Below the pieces are notes generated by a model. The model was not told the DNA's origin, did no database searches, and saw only the letters and a list, made by a program, of their open reading frames with translations. From Symbiodinium microadriaticum (lineage: Eukaryota > Sar > Dinophyceae > Suessiales > Symbiodiniaceae), in NCBI GenBank assembly GCA_001939145.1, contig LSRX01001094.1:129547-193546 (forward strand): a stretch of 64,000 nucleotides of DNA, given 5' to 3'. This document shows positions 33,235 to 43,629 of this stretch, in pieces (the stretch's first letter is position 1; every line of letters begins with the position of its first letter). The position numbers were made by a program, and so were the translations under genes.

Positions 33235-36200
33235 GTAGCAGTAGCAGTAGCAGTAGCAGTAGCAGTAGCAGTAGCAGTAGCAGTAGCAGTAGCAGTAGCA
33301 GTAGCAGTAGCAGTAGCAGTAGCAGTAGCAGTAGCAGTAGCAGTAGCAGTAGCAGTAGCAGTAGCAGTAGCAGTAGCAGTAGCAGTAGCAGTAGCAGTAG
33401 CAGTAGCAGTAGCAGTAGCAGTAGCAGTAGCAGTAGCAGTAGCAGTAGCAGTAGCAGTAGCAGTAGCAGTAGCAGTAGCAGTAGCAGTAGCAGTAGCAGT
33501 AGCAGTAGCAGTAGCAGTAGCAGTAGCAGTAGCAGTAGCAGTAGCAGTAGCAGTAGCAGTAGCAGTAGCAGTAGCAGTAGCAGTAGCAGTAGCAGTAGCA
33601 GTAGCAGTAGCAGTAGCAGTAGCAGTAGCAGTAGCAGTAGCAGTAGCAGTAGCAGTAGCAGTAGCAGTAGCAGTAGCAGTAGCAGTAGCAGTAGCAGTAG
33701 CAGTAGCAGTAGCAGTAGCAGTAGCAGTAGCAGTAGCAGTAGCAGTAGCAGTAGCAGTAGCAGTAGCAGTAGCAGTAGCAGTAGCAGTAGCAGTAGCAGT
33801 AGCAGTAGCAGTAGCAGTAGCAGTAGCAGTAGCAGTAGCAGTAGCAGTAGCAGTAGCAGTAGCAGTAGCAGTAGCAGTAGCAGTAGCAGTAGCAGTAGCA
33901 GTAGCAGTAGCAGTAGCAGTAGCAGTAGCAGTAGCAGTAGCAGTAGCAGTAGCAGTAGCAGTAGCAGTAGCAGTAGCAGTAGCAGTAGCAGTAGCAGTAG
34001 CAGTAGCAGTAGCAGTAGCAGTAGCAGTAGCAGTAGCAGTAGCAGTAGCAGTAGCAGTAGCAGTAGCAGTAGCAGTAGCAGTAGCAGTAGCAGTAGCAGT
34101 AGCAGTAGCAGTAGCAGTAGCAGTAGCAGTAGCAGTAGCAGTAGCAGTAGCAGTAGCAGTAGCAGTAGCAGTAGCAGTAGCAGTAGCAGTAGCAGTAGCA
34201 GTAGCAGTAGCAGTAGCAGTAGCAGTAGCAGTAGCAGTAGCAGTAGCAGTAGCAGTAGCAGTAGCAGTAGCAGTAGCAGTAGCAGTAGCAGTAGCAGTAG
34301 CAGTAGCAGTAGCAGTAGCAGTAGCAGTAGCAGTAGCAGTAGCAGTAGCAGTAGCAGTAGCAGTAGCAGTAGCAGTAGCAGTAGCAGTAGCAGTAGCAGT
34401 AGCAGTAGCAGTAGCAGTAGCAGTAGCAGTAGCAGTAGCAGTAGCAGTAGCAGTAGCAGTAGCAGTAGCAGTAGCAGTAGCAGTAGCAGTAGCAGTAGCA
34501 GTAGCAGTAGCAGTAGCAGTAGCAGTAGCAGTAGCAGTAGCAGTAGCAGTAGCAGTAGCAGTAGCAGTAGCAGTAGCAGTAGCAGTAGCAGTAGCAGTAG
34601 CAGTAGCAGTAGCAGTAGCAGTAGCAGTAGCAGTAGCAGTAGCAGTAGCAGTAGCAGTAGCAGTAGCAGTAGCAGTAGCAGTAGCAGTAGCAGTAGCAGT
34701 AGCAGTAGCAGTAGCAGTAGCAGTAGCAGTAGCAGTAGCAGTAGCAGTAGCAGTAGCAGTAGCAGTAGCAGTAGCAGTAGCAGTAGCAGTAGCAGTAGCA
34801 GTAGCAGTAGCAGTAGCAGTAGCAGTAGCAGTAGCAGTAGCAGTAGCAGTAGCAGTAGCAGTAGCAGTAGCAGTAGCAGTAGCAGTAGCAGTAGCAGTAG
34901 CAGTAGCAGTAGCAGTAGCAGTAGCAGTAGCAGTAGCAGTAGCAGTAGCAGTAGCAGTAGCAGTAGCAGTAGCAGTAGCAGTAGCAGTAGCAGTAGCAGT
35001 AGCAGTAGCAGTAGCAGTAGCAGTAGCAGTAGCAGTAGCAGTAGCAGTAGCAGTAGCAGTAGCAGTAGCAGTAGCAGTAGCAGTAGCAGTAGCAGTAGCA
35101 GTAGCAGTAGCAGTAGCAGTAGCAGTAGCAGTAGCAGTAGCAGTAGCAGTAGCAGTAGCAGTAGCAGTAGCAGTAGCAGTAGCAGTAGCAGTAGCAGTAG
35201 CAGTAGCAGTAGCAGTAGCAGTAGCAGTAGCAGTAGCAGTAGCAGTAGCAGTAGCAGTAGCAGTAGCAGTAGCAGTAGCAGTAGCAGTAGCAGTAGCAGT
35301 AGCAGTAGCAGTAGCAGTAGCAGTAGCAGTAGCAGTAGCAGTAGCAGTAGCAGTAGCAGTAGCAGTAGCAGTAGCAGTAGCAGTAGCAGTAGCAGTAGCA
35401 GTAGCAGTAGCAGTAGCAGTAGCAGTAGCAGTAGCAGTAGCAGTAGCAGTAGCAGTAGCAGTAGCAGTAGCAGTAGCAGTAGCAGTAGCAGTAGCAGTAG
35501 CAGTAGCAGTAGCAGTAGCAGTAGCAGTAGCAGTAGCAGTAGCAGTAGCAGTAGCAGTAGCAGTAGCAGTAGCAGTAGCAGTAGCAGTAGCAGTAGCAGT
35601 AGCAGTAGCAGTAGCAGTAGCAGTAGCAGTAGCAGTAGCAGTAGCAGTAGCAGTAGCAGTAGCAGTAGCAGTAGCAGTAGCAGTAGCAGTAGCAGTAGCA
35701 GTAGCAGTAGCAGTAGCAGTAGCAGTAGCAGTAGCAGTAGCAGTAGCAGTAGCAGTAGCAGTAGCAGTAGCAGTAGCAGTAGCAGTAGCAGTAGCAGTAG
35801 CAGTAGCAGTAGCAGTAGCAGTAGCAGTAGCAGTAGCAGTAGCAGTAGCAGTAGCAGTAGCAGTAGCAGTAGCAGTAGCAGTAGCAGTAGCAGTAGCAGT
35901 AGCAGTAGCAGTAGCAGTAGCAGTAGCAGTAGCAGTAGCAGTAGCAGTAGCAGTAGCAGTAGCAGTAGCAGTAGCAGTAGCAGTAGCAGTAGCAGTAGCA
36001 GTAGCAGTAGCAGTAGCAGTAGCAGTAGCAGTAGCAGTAGCAGTAGCAGTAGCAGTAGCAGTAGCAGTAGCAGTAGCAGTAGCAGTAGCAGTAGCAGTAG
36101 CAGTAGCAGTAGCAGTAGCAGTAGCAGTAGCAGTAGCAGTAGCAGTAGCAGTAGCAGTAGCAGTAGCAGTAGCAGTAGCAGTAGCAGTAGCAGTAGCAGT

Positions 36201-39200
36201 AGCAGTAGCAGTAGCAGTAGCAGTAGCAGTAGCAGTAGCAGTAGCAGTAGCAGTAGCAGTAGCAGTAGCAGTAGCAGTAGCAGTAGCAGTAGCAGTAGCA
36301 GTAGCAGTAGCAGTAGCAGTAGCAGTAGCAGTAGCAGTAGCAGTAGCAGTAGCAGTAGCAGTAGCAGTAGCAGTAGCAGTAGCAGTAGCAGTAGCAGTAG
36401 CAGTAGCAGTAGCAGTAGCAGTAGCAGTAGCAGTAGCAGTAGCAGTAGCAGTAGCAGTAGCAGTAGCAGTAGCAGTAGCAGTAGCAGTAGCAGTAGCAGT
36501 AGCAGTAGCAGTAGCAGTAGCAGTAGCAGTAGCAGTAGCAGTAGCAGTAGCAGTAGCAGTAGCAGTAGCAGTAGCAGTAGCAGTAGCAGTAGCAGTAGCA
36601 GTAGCAGTAGCAGTAGCAGTAGCAGTAGCAGTAGCAGTAGCAGTAGCAGTAGCAGTAGCAGTAGCAGTAGCAGTAGCAGTAGCAGTAGCAGTAGCAGTAG
36701 CAGTAGCAGTAGCAGTAGCAGTAGCAGTAGCAGTAGCAGTAGCAGTAGCAGTAGCAGTAGCAGTAGCAGTAGCAGTAGCAGTAGCAGTAGCAGTAGCAGT
36801 AGCAGTAGCAGTAGCAGTAGCAGTAGCAGTAGCAGTAGCAGTAGCAGTAGCAGTAGCAGTAGCAGTAGCAGTAGCAGTAGCAGTAGCAGTAGCAGTAGCA
36901 GTAGCAGTAGCAGTAGCAGTAGCAGTAGCAGTAGCAGTAGCAGTAGCAGTAGCAGTAGCAGTAGCAGTAGCAGTAGCAGTAGCAGTAGCAGTAGCAGTAG
37001 CAGTAGCAGTAGCAGTAGCAGTAGCAGTAGCAGTAGCAGTAGCAGTAGCAGTAGCAGTAGCAGTAGCAGTAGCAGTAGCAGTAGCAGTAGCAGTAGCAGT
37101 AGCAGTAGCAGTAGCAGTAGCAGTAGCAGTAGCAGTAGCAGTAGCAGTAGCAGTAGCAGTAGCAGTAGCAGTAGCAGTAGCAGTAGCAGTAGCAGTAGCA
37201 GTAGCAGTAGCAGTAGCAGTAGCAGTAGCAGTAGCAGTAGCAGTAGCAGTAGCAGTAGCAGTAGCAGTAGCAGTAGCAGTAGCAGTAGCAGTAGCAGTAG
37301 CAGTAGCAGTAGCAGTAGCAGTAGCAGTAGCAGTAGCAGTAGCAGTAGCAGTAGCAGTAGCAGTAGCAGTAGCAGTAGCAGTAGCAGTAGCAGTAGCAGT
37401 AGCAGTAGCAGTAGCAGTAGCAGTAGCAGTAGCAGTAGCAGTAGCAGTAGCAGTAGCAGTAGCAGTAGCAGTAGCAGTAGCAGTAGCAGTAGCAGTAGCA
37501 GTAGCAGTAGCAGTAGCAGTAGCAGTAGCAGTAGCAGTAGCAGTAGCAGTAGCAGTAGCAGTAGCAGTAGCAGTAGCAGTAGCAGTAGCAGTAGCAGTAG
37601 CAGTAGCAGTAGCAGTAGCAGTAGCAGTAGCAGTAGCAGTAGCAGTAGCAGTAGCAGTAGCAGTAGCAGTAGCAGTAGCAGTAGCAGTAGCAGTAGCAGT
37701 AGCAGTAGCAGTAGCAGTAGCAGTAGCAGTAGCAGTAGCAGTAGCAGTAGCAGTAGCAGTAGCAGTAGCAGTAGCAGTAGCAGTAGCAGTAGCAGTAGCA
37801 GTAGCAGTAGCAGTAGCAGTAGCAGTAGCAGTAGCAGTAGCAGTAGCAGTAGCAGTAGCAGTAGCAGTAGCAGTAGCAGTAGCAGTAGCAGTAGCAGTAG
37901 CAGTAGCAGTAGCAGTAGCAGTAGCAGTAGCAGTAGCAGTAGCAGTAGCAGTAGCAGTAGCAGTAGCAGTAGCAGTAGCAGTAGCAGTAGCAGTAGCAGT
38001 AGCAGTAGCAGTAGCAGTAGCAGTAGCAGTAGCAGTAGCAGTAGCAGTAGCAGTAGCAGTAGCAGTAGCAGTAGCAGTAGCAGTAGCAGTAGCAGTAGCA
38101 GTAGCAGTAGCAGTAGCAGTAGCAGTAGCAGTAGCAGTAGCAGTAGCAGTAGCAGTAGCAGTAGCAGTAGCAGTAGCAGTAGCAGTAGCAGTAGCAGTAG
38201 CAGTAGCAGTAGCAGTAGCAGTAGCAGTAGCAGTAGCAGTAGCAGTAGCAGTAGCAGTAGCAGTAGCAGTAGCAGTAGCAGTAGCAGTAGCAGTAGCAGT
38301 AGCAGTAGCAGTAGCAGTAGCAGTAGCAGTAGCAGTAGCAGTAGCAGTAGCAGTAGCAGTAGCAGTAGCAGTAGCAGTAGCAGTAGCAGTAGCAGTAGCA
38401 GTAGCAGTAGCAGTAGCAGTAGCAGTAGCAGTAGCAGTAGCAGTAGCAGTAGCAGTAGCAGTAGCAGTAGCAGTAGCAGTAGCAGTAGCAGTAGCAGTAG
38501 CAGTAGCAGTAGCAGTAGCAGTAGCAGTAGCAGTAGCAGTAGCAGTAGCAGTAGCAGTAGCAGTAGCAGTAGCAGTAGCAGTAGCAGTAGCAGTAGCAGT
38601 AGCAGTAGCAGTAGCAGTAGCAGTAGCAGTAGCAGTAGCAGTAGCAGTAGCAGTAGCAGTAGCAGTAGCAGTAGCAGTAGCAGTAGCAGTAGCAGTAGCA
38701 GTAGCAGTAGCAGTAGCAGTAGCAGTAGCAGTAGCAGTAGCAGTAGCAGTAGCAGTAGCAGTAGCAGTAGCAGTAGCAGTAGCAGTAGCAGTAGCAGTAG
38801 CAGTAGCAGTAGCAGTAGCAGTAGCAGTAGCAGTAGCAGTAGCAGTAGCAGTAGCAGTAGCAGTAGCAGTAGCAGTAGCAGTAGCAGTAGCAGTAGCAGT
38901 AGCAGTAGCAGTAGCAGTAGCAGTAGCAGTAGCAGTAGCAGTAGCAGTAGCAGTAGCAGTAGCAGTAGCAGTAGCAGTAGCAGTAGCAGTAGCAGTAGCA
39001 GTAGCAGTAGCAGTAGCAGTAGCAGTAGCAGTAGCAGTAGCAGTAGCAGTAGCAGTAGCAGTAGCAGTAGCAGTAGCAGTAGCAGTAGCAGTAGCAGTAG
39101 CAGTAGCAGTAGCAGTAGCAGTAGCAGTAGCAGTAGCAGTAGCAGTAGCAGTAGCAGTAGCAGTAGCAGTAGCAGTAGCAGTAGCAGTAGCAGTAGCAGT

Positions 39201-40379
39201 AGCAGTAGCAGTAGCAGTAGCAGTAGCAGTAGCAGTAGCAGTAGCAGTAGCAGTAGCAGTAGCAGTAGCAGTAGCAGTAGCAGTAGCAGTAGCAGTAGCA
39301 GTAGCAGTAGCAGTAGCAGTAGCAGTAGCAGTAGCAGTAGCAGTAGCAGTAGCAGTAGCAGTAGCAGTAGCAGTAGCAGTAGCAGTAGCAGTAGCAGTAG
39401 CAGTAGCAGTAGCAGTAGCAGTAGCAGTAGCAGTAGCAGTAGCAGTAGCAGTAGCAGTAGCAGTAGCAGTAGCAGTAGCAGTAGCAGTAGCAGTAGCAGT
39501 AGCAGTAGCAGTAGCAGTAGCAGTAGCAGTAGCAGTAGCAGTAGCAGTAGCAGTAGCAGTAGCAGTAGCAGTAGCAGTAGCAGTAGCAGTAGCAGTAGCA
39601 GTAGCAGTAGCAGTAGCAGTAGCAGTAGCAGTAGCAGTAGCAGTAGCAGTAGCAGTAGCAGTAGCAGTAGCAGTAGCAGTAGCAGTAGCAGTAGCAGTAG
39701 CAGTAGCAGTAGCAGTAGCAGTAGCAGTAGCAGTAGCAGTAGCAGTAGCAGTAGCAGTAGCAGTAGCAGTAGCAGTAGCAGTAGCAGTAGCAGTAGCAGT
39801 AGCAGTAGCAGTAGCAGTAGCAGTAGCAGTAGCAGTAGCAGTAGCAGTAGCAGTAGCAGTAGCAGTAGCAGTAGCAGTAGCAGTAGCAGTAGCAGTAGCA
39901 GTAGCAGTAGCAGTAGCAGTAGCAGTAGCAGTAGCAGTAGCAGTAGCAGTAGCAGTAGCAGTAGCAGTAGCAGTAGCAGTAGCAGTAGCAGTAGCAGTAG
40001 CAGTAGCAGTAGCAGTAGCAGTAGCAGTAGCAGTAGCAGTAGCAGTAGCAGTAGCAGTAGCAGTAGCAGTAGCAGTAGCAGTAGCAGTAGCAGTAGCAGT
40101 AGCAGTAGCAGTAGCAGTAGCAGTAGCAGTAGCAGTAGCAGTAGCAGTAGCAGTAGCAGTAGCAGTAGCAGTAGCAGTAGCAGTAGCAGTAGCAGTAGCA
40201 GTAGCAGTAGCAGTAGCAGTAGCAGTAGCAGTAGCAGTAGCAGTAGCAGTAGCAGTAGCAGTAGCAGTAGCAGTAGCAGTAGCAGTAGCAGTAGCAGTAG
40301 CAGTAGCAGTAGCAGTAGCAGTAGCAGTAGCAGTAGCAGTAGCAGTAGCAGTAGCAGTAGCAGTAGCAGTAGCAGTAGC

Positions 40380-40380
<1 letters not shown>
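33235..40380. repeat. (GTAGCA)n hexamer megasatellite, about 1191 units
   Basis: The hexamer GTAGCA repeats without visible interruption for 7146 bases, which is exactly 1191 units. It arises from the GTA repeat by a T-to-C change in every second unit (GTAGTA to GTAGCA). Five of the six reading frames are open (Val-Ala, Ser-Ser, Cys-Tyr, Ala-Thr, Leu-Leu), so the giant frames over this region carry no evidence of a protein. Such purity over 7 kb means either very recent expansion and strong homogenisation, or an assembly product. Confidence 0.98.
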
Positions 40381-40425
<45 letters not shown>

Positions 40426-40470
40426 TAGCGGCGAGTAGGAGTAGGAGTAGAGTAGGAGTAGGAGCAACCG
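40381..40470. repeat. (GTA)n right flank and GAGTAG variants
   Basis: About 14 pure AGT trinucleotides follow the hexamer array, then GGAGTA variants and a short GCA run. The trinucleotide thus brackets the hexamer on both sides. Confidence 0.97.
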
Positions 40471-40559
40471 CAGCAGCAGCAGGCGTATCAGTCTTCTTTT
40501 GCGACAACAGTAACAACAAACACGGCAGCAGTAGTCATACTACTTAAAACATATCGGCA

Positions 40560-41000
40560 TAAGACTAGTGGCCCAGCAGGTAATCATGACCCAGCGCGCC
40601 CCCGAATCAAGAAAGACCGACATGAAGGGCTAAGCCGAAAGAAGAGCCGAGACCCAAGCAGCCGCGTTCCGAGGGCTTCGGAGAGAAGTTCAGGCGCCGA
40701 GGCCGAGAAGGTCCCGGCGTGACTGGTCAGAGCTTCTGTGGCTTTCTTCGGGTCTTTCGCGGGCCCGAACCCTAAACCCCGACACCCCGAAAATCGGCAG
40801 TCATGAAGGTCGTGAGGACTGGGGTTACCATTCAGACTACCTACCAGCTAGGATGTTTGCTATGTTGATCCTCACAGGAACCACTTACCCATAGCGCTGG
40901 TCGCCAGATAAATATTGCGATCCCAGCAAGCATTGTCACTGTCCTTCTGTCTCTTATCAGGTGCTCAGGCCTTCAATGCTTCAAGCTGCAGGTTCCGAGA
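40560..41000. other. No gene recognised; one telomere-like word
   Basis: GC-rich unique sequence with a single CCCTAAACCCC word near 40769. I see no supported coding sequence. Confidence 0.5.
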
Positions 41001-41006
41001 GCCTTT

Positions 41007-41291
41007 TTGCGTTGGGCACTTCTTAGTTCTCCCTGCACATCAGCATTAGAAGCAAAGTCTGTGCCGGAAAGCGTGGAGCAGCCAGCACCGTCCCTCCATA
41101 ACCCTACATTGCAAATCTACACCCGCACATGCCAAGCTCCAATGCGAATTAAGCTCGCGGGAGTGAACATCCTTGTCCAGCCTTCTGCACGCACAGCGCA
41201 GTCGGGTATCAGCCTTGGCAAGACCATTCTCTTGGCTTTACATGACTCCTGCGACTATGCGTTTTGGCATCTGCAGCACGATGTCTTGTGA
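41007..41291 (+). other. Weak open frame, 94 codons
   Basis: The frame encodes LQIYTRTCQAPMRIKLAGVN and ends at TGA. It has an ATG at its start. The minus strand (41209-41427) has a competing frame. No domain. Confidence 0.18.
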
Positions 41292-41649
41292 AGACAGCTC
41301 GCTGCATGATCTTCCTGCCACGGTAAACCAGAGCAAAGACCCACCCGCCGACAAATTCTCCTGCTGTCGCATTCGATTTGCGAGACCGTGATGCCATGGG
41401 CATGCAGTGCACTGGTAGTGCCTCCATGCCAGTGCCGATCTTCGAAAAACTGCCAGCTTGTCTGACTTAGATTTGCACTCGCAATGTGCACTCGCAAGAT
41501 CTGAATTAGCGCGAGTTGCGGTGAAGATCTCGCTGCCGAAGGAGCGCAGCGGATTGGTGCGGGACCAGATTCTGCATGGGGCTGTAGCTTTGAGACGCTG
41601 GGCTATATGTCAGCTGTGTAGCACTCAGATTCCTGACTTGGAACATACT

Positions 41650-41800
41650 TTGCTGTACTATACTATGCTATAATATACTATATTATACTATACTACGAGA
41701 CTATACTACGAGACTATACTATACTAAAGTATATTATAGTATATATAGTATAGTATAGTTTAGTATATATAGTATATATCATATTATAGTACAATATTTC
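41650..41800. repeat. TATAC/TATAG palindromic AT microsatellite
   Basis: TACTATAC and TATAGTATA words alternate and can pair with one another, so the whole tract is able to form hairpins. Confidence 0.93.
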
Positions 41801-41801
41801 T

Positions 41802-41880
41802 GCTGCGCCTGTCGCCTGCAGCGCAGCTCGCGCGGCACCGATGGCCGCGACGCTGGCAGGTGCTGCATTGAGCTCCTCCG
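41802..41880 (-). CDS. Candidate alanine-rich exon
   Basis: A sharp GC-rich island in AT-rich DNA. The minus strand encodes AEELNAAPASVAAIGAARAA then LQATGAAE. Possible borders are GGAG|GAG upstream and CAG|GC downstream, the GC donor being common in dinoflagellates. It resembles the exon candidate at 42160-42242, upstream on the same strand. The function is unknown; Ala-rich helices of this kind are not diagnostic. Confidence 0.35.
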
Positions 41881-42159
41881 CATGATTGCAACAGGCTTCA
41901 TTTTTTAGTATGTACACCGTATGACATAGTTTAGACATAATAATACAAGGTCTCGCCTGGATTGAGGACACATCAAACAATCAAGTCATTGTATACTGTA
42001 TTTTGATAAACAGCTATGTACCTAGGACAAGCATGCAATCAAAGTGCAGCACAGCGAGACTGTCCCTACATATGCCGCATACGATATGCGTGAACAAATG
42101 TATGTCTTACAGTTTCTGTATATGTCTATGCAGATATCTACCCTATGTATTAATTATAC

Positions 42160-42242
42160 CGAGCCCTGTTCTCCTCTTCCACTGCCTCGGCACCCACGGC
42201 CGCTGCTGCGCCACGCAGGGCTCGGGCCGCAGCGGTGCGAAG
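42160..42242 (-). CDS. Candidate alanine-rich exon, 83 bases
   Basis: A GC-rich block bordered by CATCCCTCAG on the upstream side and by GTATAATT, a GT donor, on the downstream side. It encodes TAAARALRGAAAAVGAEAVE then EENRA. Motif order (AARAL, then AxxGAEA) parallels the block at 41.8 kb, so the two may be repeated exons of one protein. A 222-codon plus-strand frame (42044-42712) over the same DNA looks less natural. Confidence 0.38.
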
Positions 42243-43173
42243 CTGAGGGATGCAACCGGATGCAATTGCAAAAACATACCCGGCTGCTGCCGGGGGCGGT
42301 GCTTCTGTTTTTATTCGTTGGTTGGTGCACGTTTGCAGCCTTCTGTGCAGAGGTGCGACCCCTTTGGAAAGCTGCCCGATGTTTGCTGTGGCGCCACCAC
42401 GAAGCAGTCTGCGGGACCAGCAGTGTTTTGTTTACAGAACCATGCTACCATCCCGGAGAACTGGTCAGCATGAGGGGTAGCAACAGTTTGGCTGAGCGCT
42501 GTGCAGACGAAGCTCAATCAAAATGGTACAGCTCAAAACGAATCAAGAGCAGCAGTGTGATTCCGAAACATCTTAAACCACATGTCTTTCAACTGAACAC
42601 TTCCATTCCAGACAATGCACAGAGGTCCTCGCTGACCCAAGACCCAGGACTGAAGACTCCCGTCTCTTTTTTCCTTCCCCACCCGGAGTCTTCTGACCTG
42701 ACCGGAAACTGAAGCGTCGATCTTCCAGCCCACAGGAGCCTGCGAGCTTGAATGCAGGCAACACGGCGCGGCCACCGCCAAAAGCTCCCCAAGTGCCTTC
42801 AAGCAGCAAAGCAAAAAGCGAAGACTTACTCGAGCGCCGGCGCCTCGGTGGGGCCTGCAACCTAAACAAAATCAAGTCTACCCCAATAAACGAACCCATG
42901 GCCGGTTGCGCGGCAATCCGACTTTGAATCTGTACTGCGGGGAAGGGGGACAGGCTTGTGCTAAGGTGAACGATTCGTTTCTCGGTCGTCCTGGGACCGT
43001 GTTTGACACGTTGATCGACCAAATGCCTTTCAATAATCCAAGCCACCTGTCTCTTTTTCTGCTCTTTGTTTTAAGTCTCACTCAAGCAGACTGCAGCGTG
43101 TCCAATACGCTGATACGCTTGCAGGGAAAATCACGAACCACCCATCCGATCCTCTTGGAAACATACCTATTTT

Positions 43174-43629
43174 ATGGGAACCATCAGCATCGCTCGGCAA
43201 GCGCTGCAGGTTTCCCAGCATTTGCACACACGCGAACAGGGGCTGGCCGGAGTCTTGGACATGATCCTCCCGCCACCGGCCGAGGATGTCGAAGCGGATG
43301 CCGCCCGGTGGCAAGTTCCAGCGCCGTTTGCGACGGGGTCGGTTTGGAAGGTCCTGGCCGGCTTGCGAGGGCTCTCCCGTGCCAGGCGGCTGCAGTTGCA
43401 ACCGGAGATTCGAAAGCTCTCCGTTCATGCTTTTCGCGACCGCAGAACGATGTTGGGCATGCCCTTCTGCTATCTACCGCTTGGATGGCAAGGCGGGGAG
43501 CTTGGGTTGGAAGCATCTCGGCACAACCGCACCGGGCATGAGCGTCATGAGCAACAGCTGGGAAACGTTCTCGTCTTCAAGACAATCAACAGCTCAAAGG
43601 CTCAGCAGGAAACAAACGCACCAACTTAA
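43174..43629 (+). CDS. Open frame of 151 codons entering the 254-bp satellite
   Basis: Starts at ATG 43174. It reads well (QALQVSQHLHTREQGLAGVL, ILPPPAEDVEADAARWQVPA) and ends at TAA just where the satellite begins. Its last 40 codons lie in a diverged satellite-like motif (CATGAGC...CAGCTGGGAAACG), so the satellite may have grown out of the 3' end of a gene. No domain recognised. Confidence 0.38.
   Translation: MGTISIARQALQVSQHLHTREQGLAGVLDMILPPPAEDVEADAARWQVPAPFATGSVWKVLAGLRGLSRARRLQLQPEIRKLSVHAFRDRRTMLGMPFCYLPLGWQGGELGLEASRHNRTGHERHEQQLGNVLVFKTINSSKAQQETNAPT

Noticed and set aside
32873..40547. Giant open frames of about 2400-2550 codons (poly-Leu, Cys-Tyr, poly-Ser)
   Set aside because: They are direct translations of the GTA and GTAGCA repeats. 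Five of six frames are open by arithmetic of the unit, so length carries no coding evidence.
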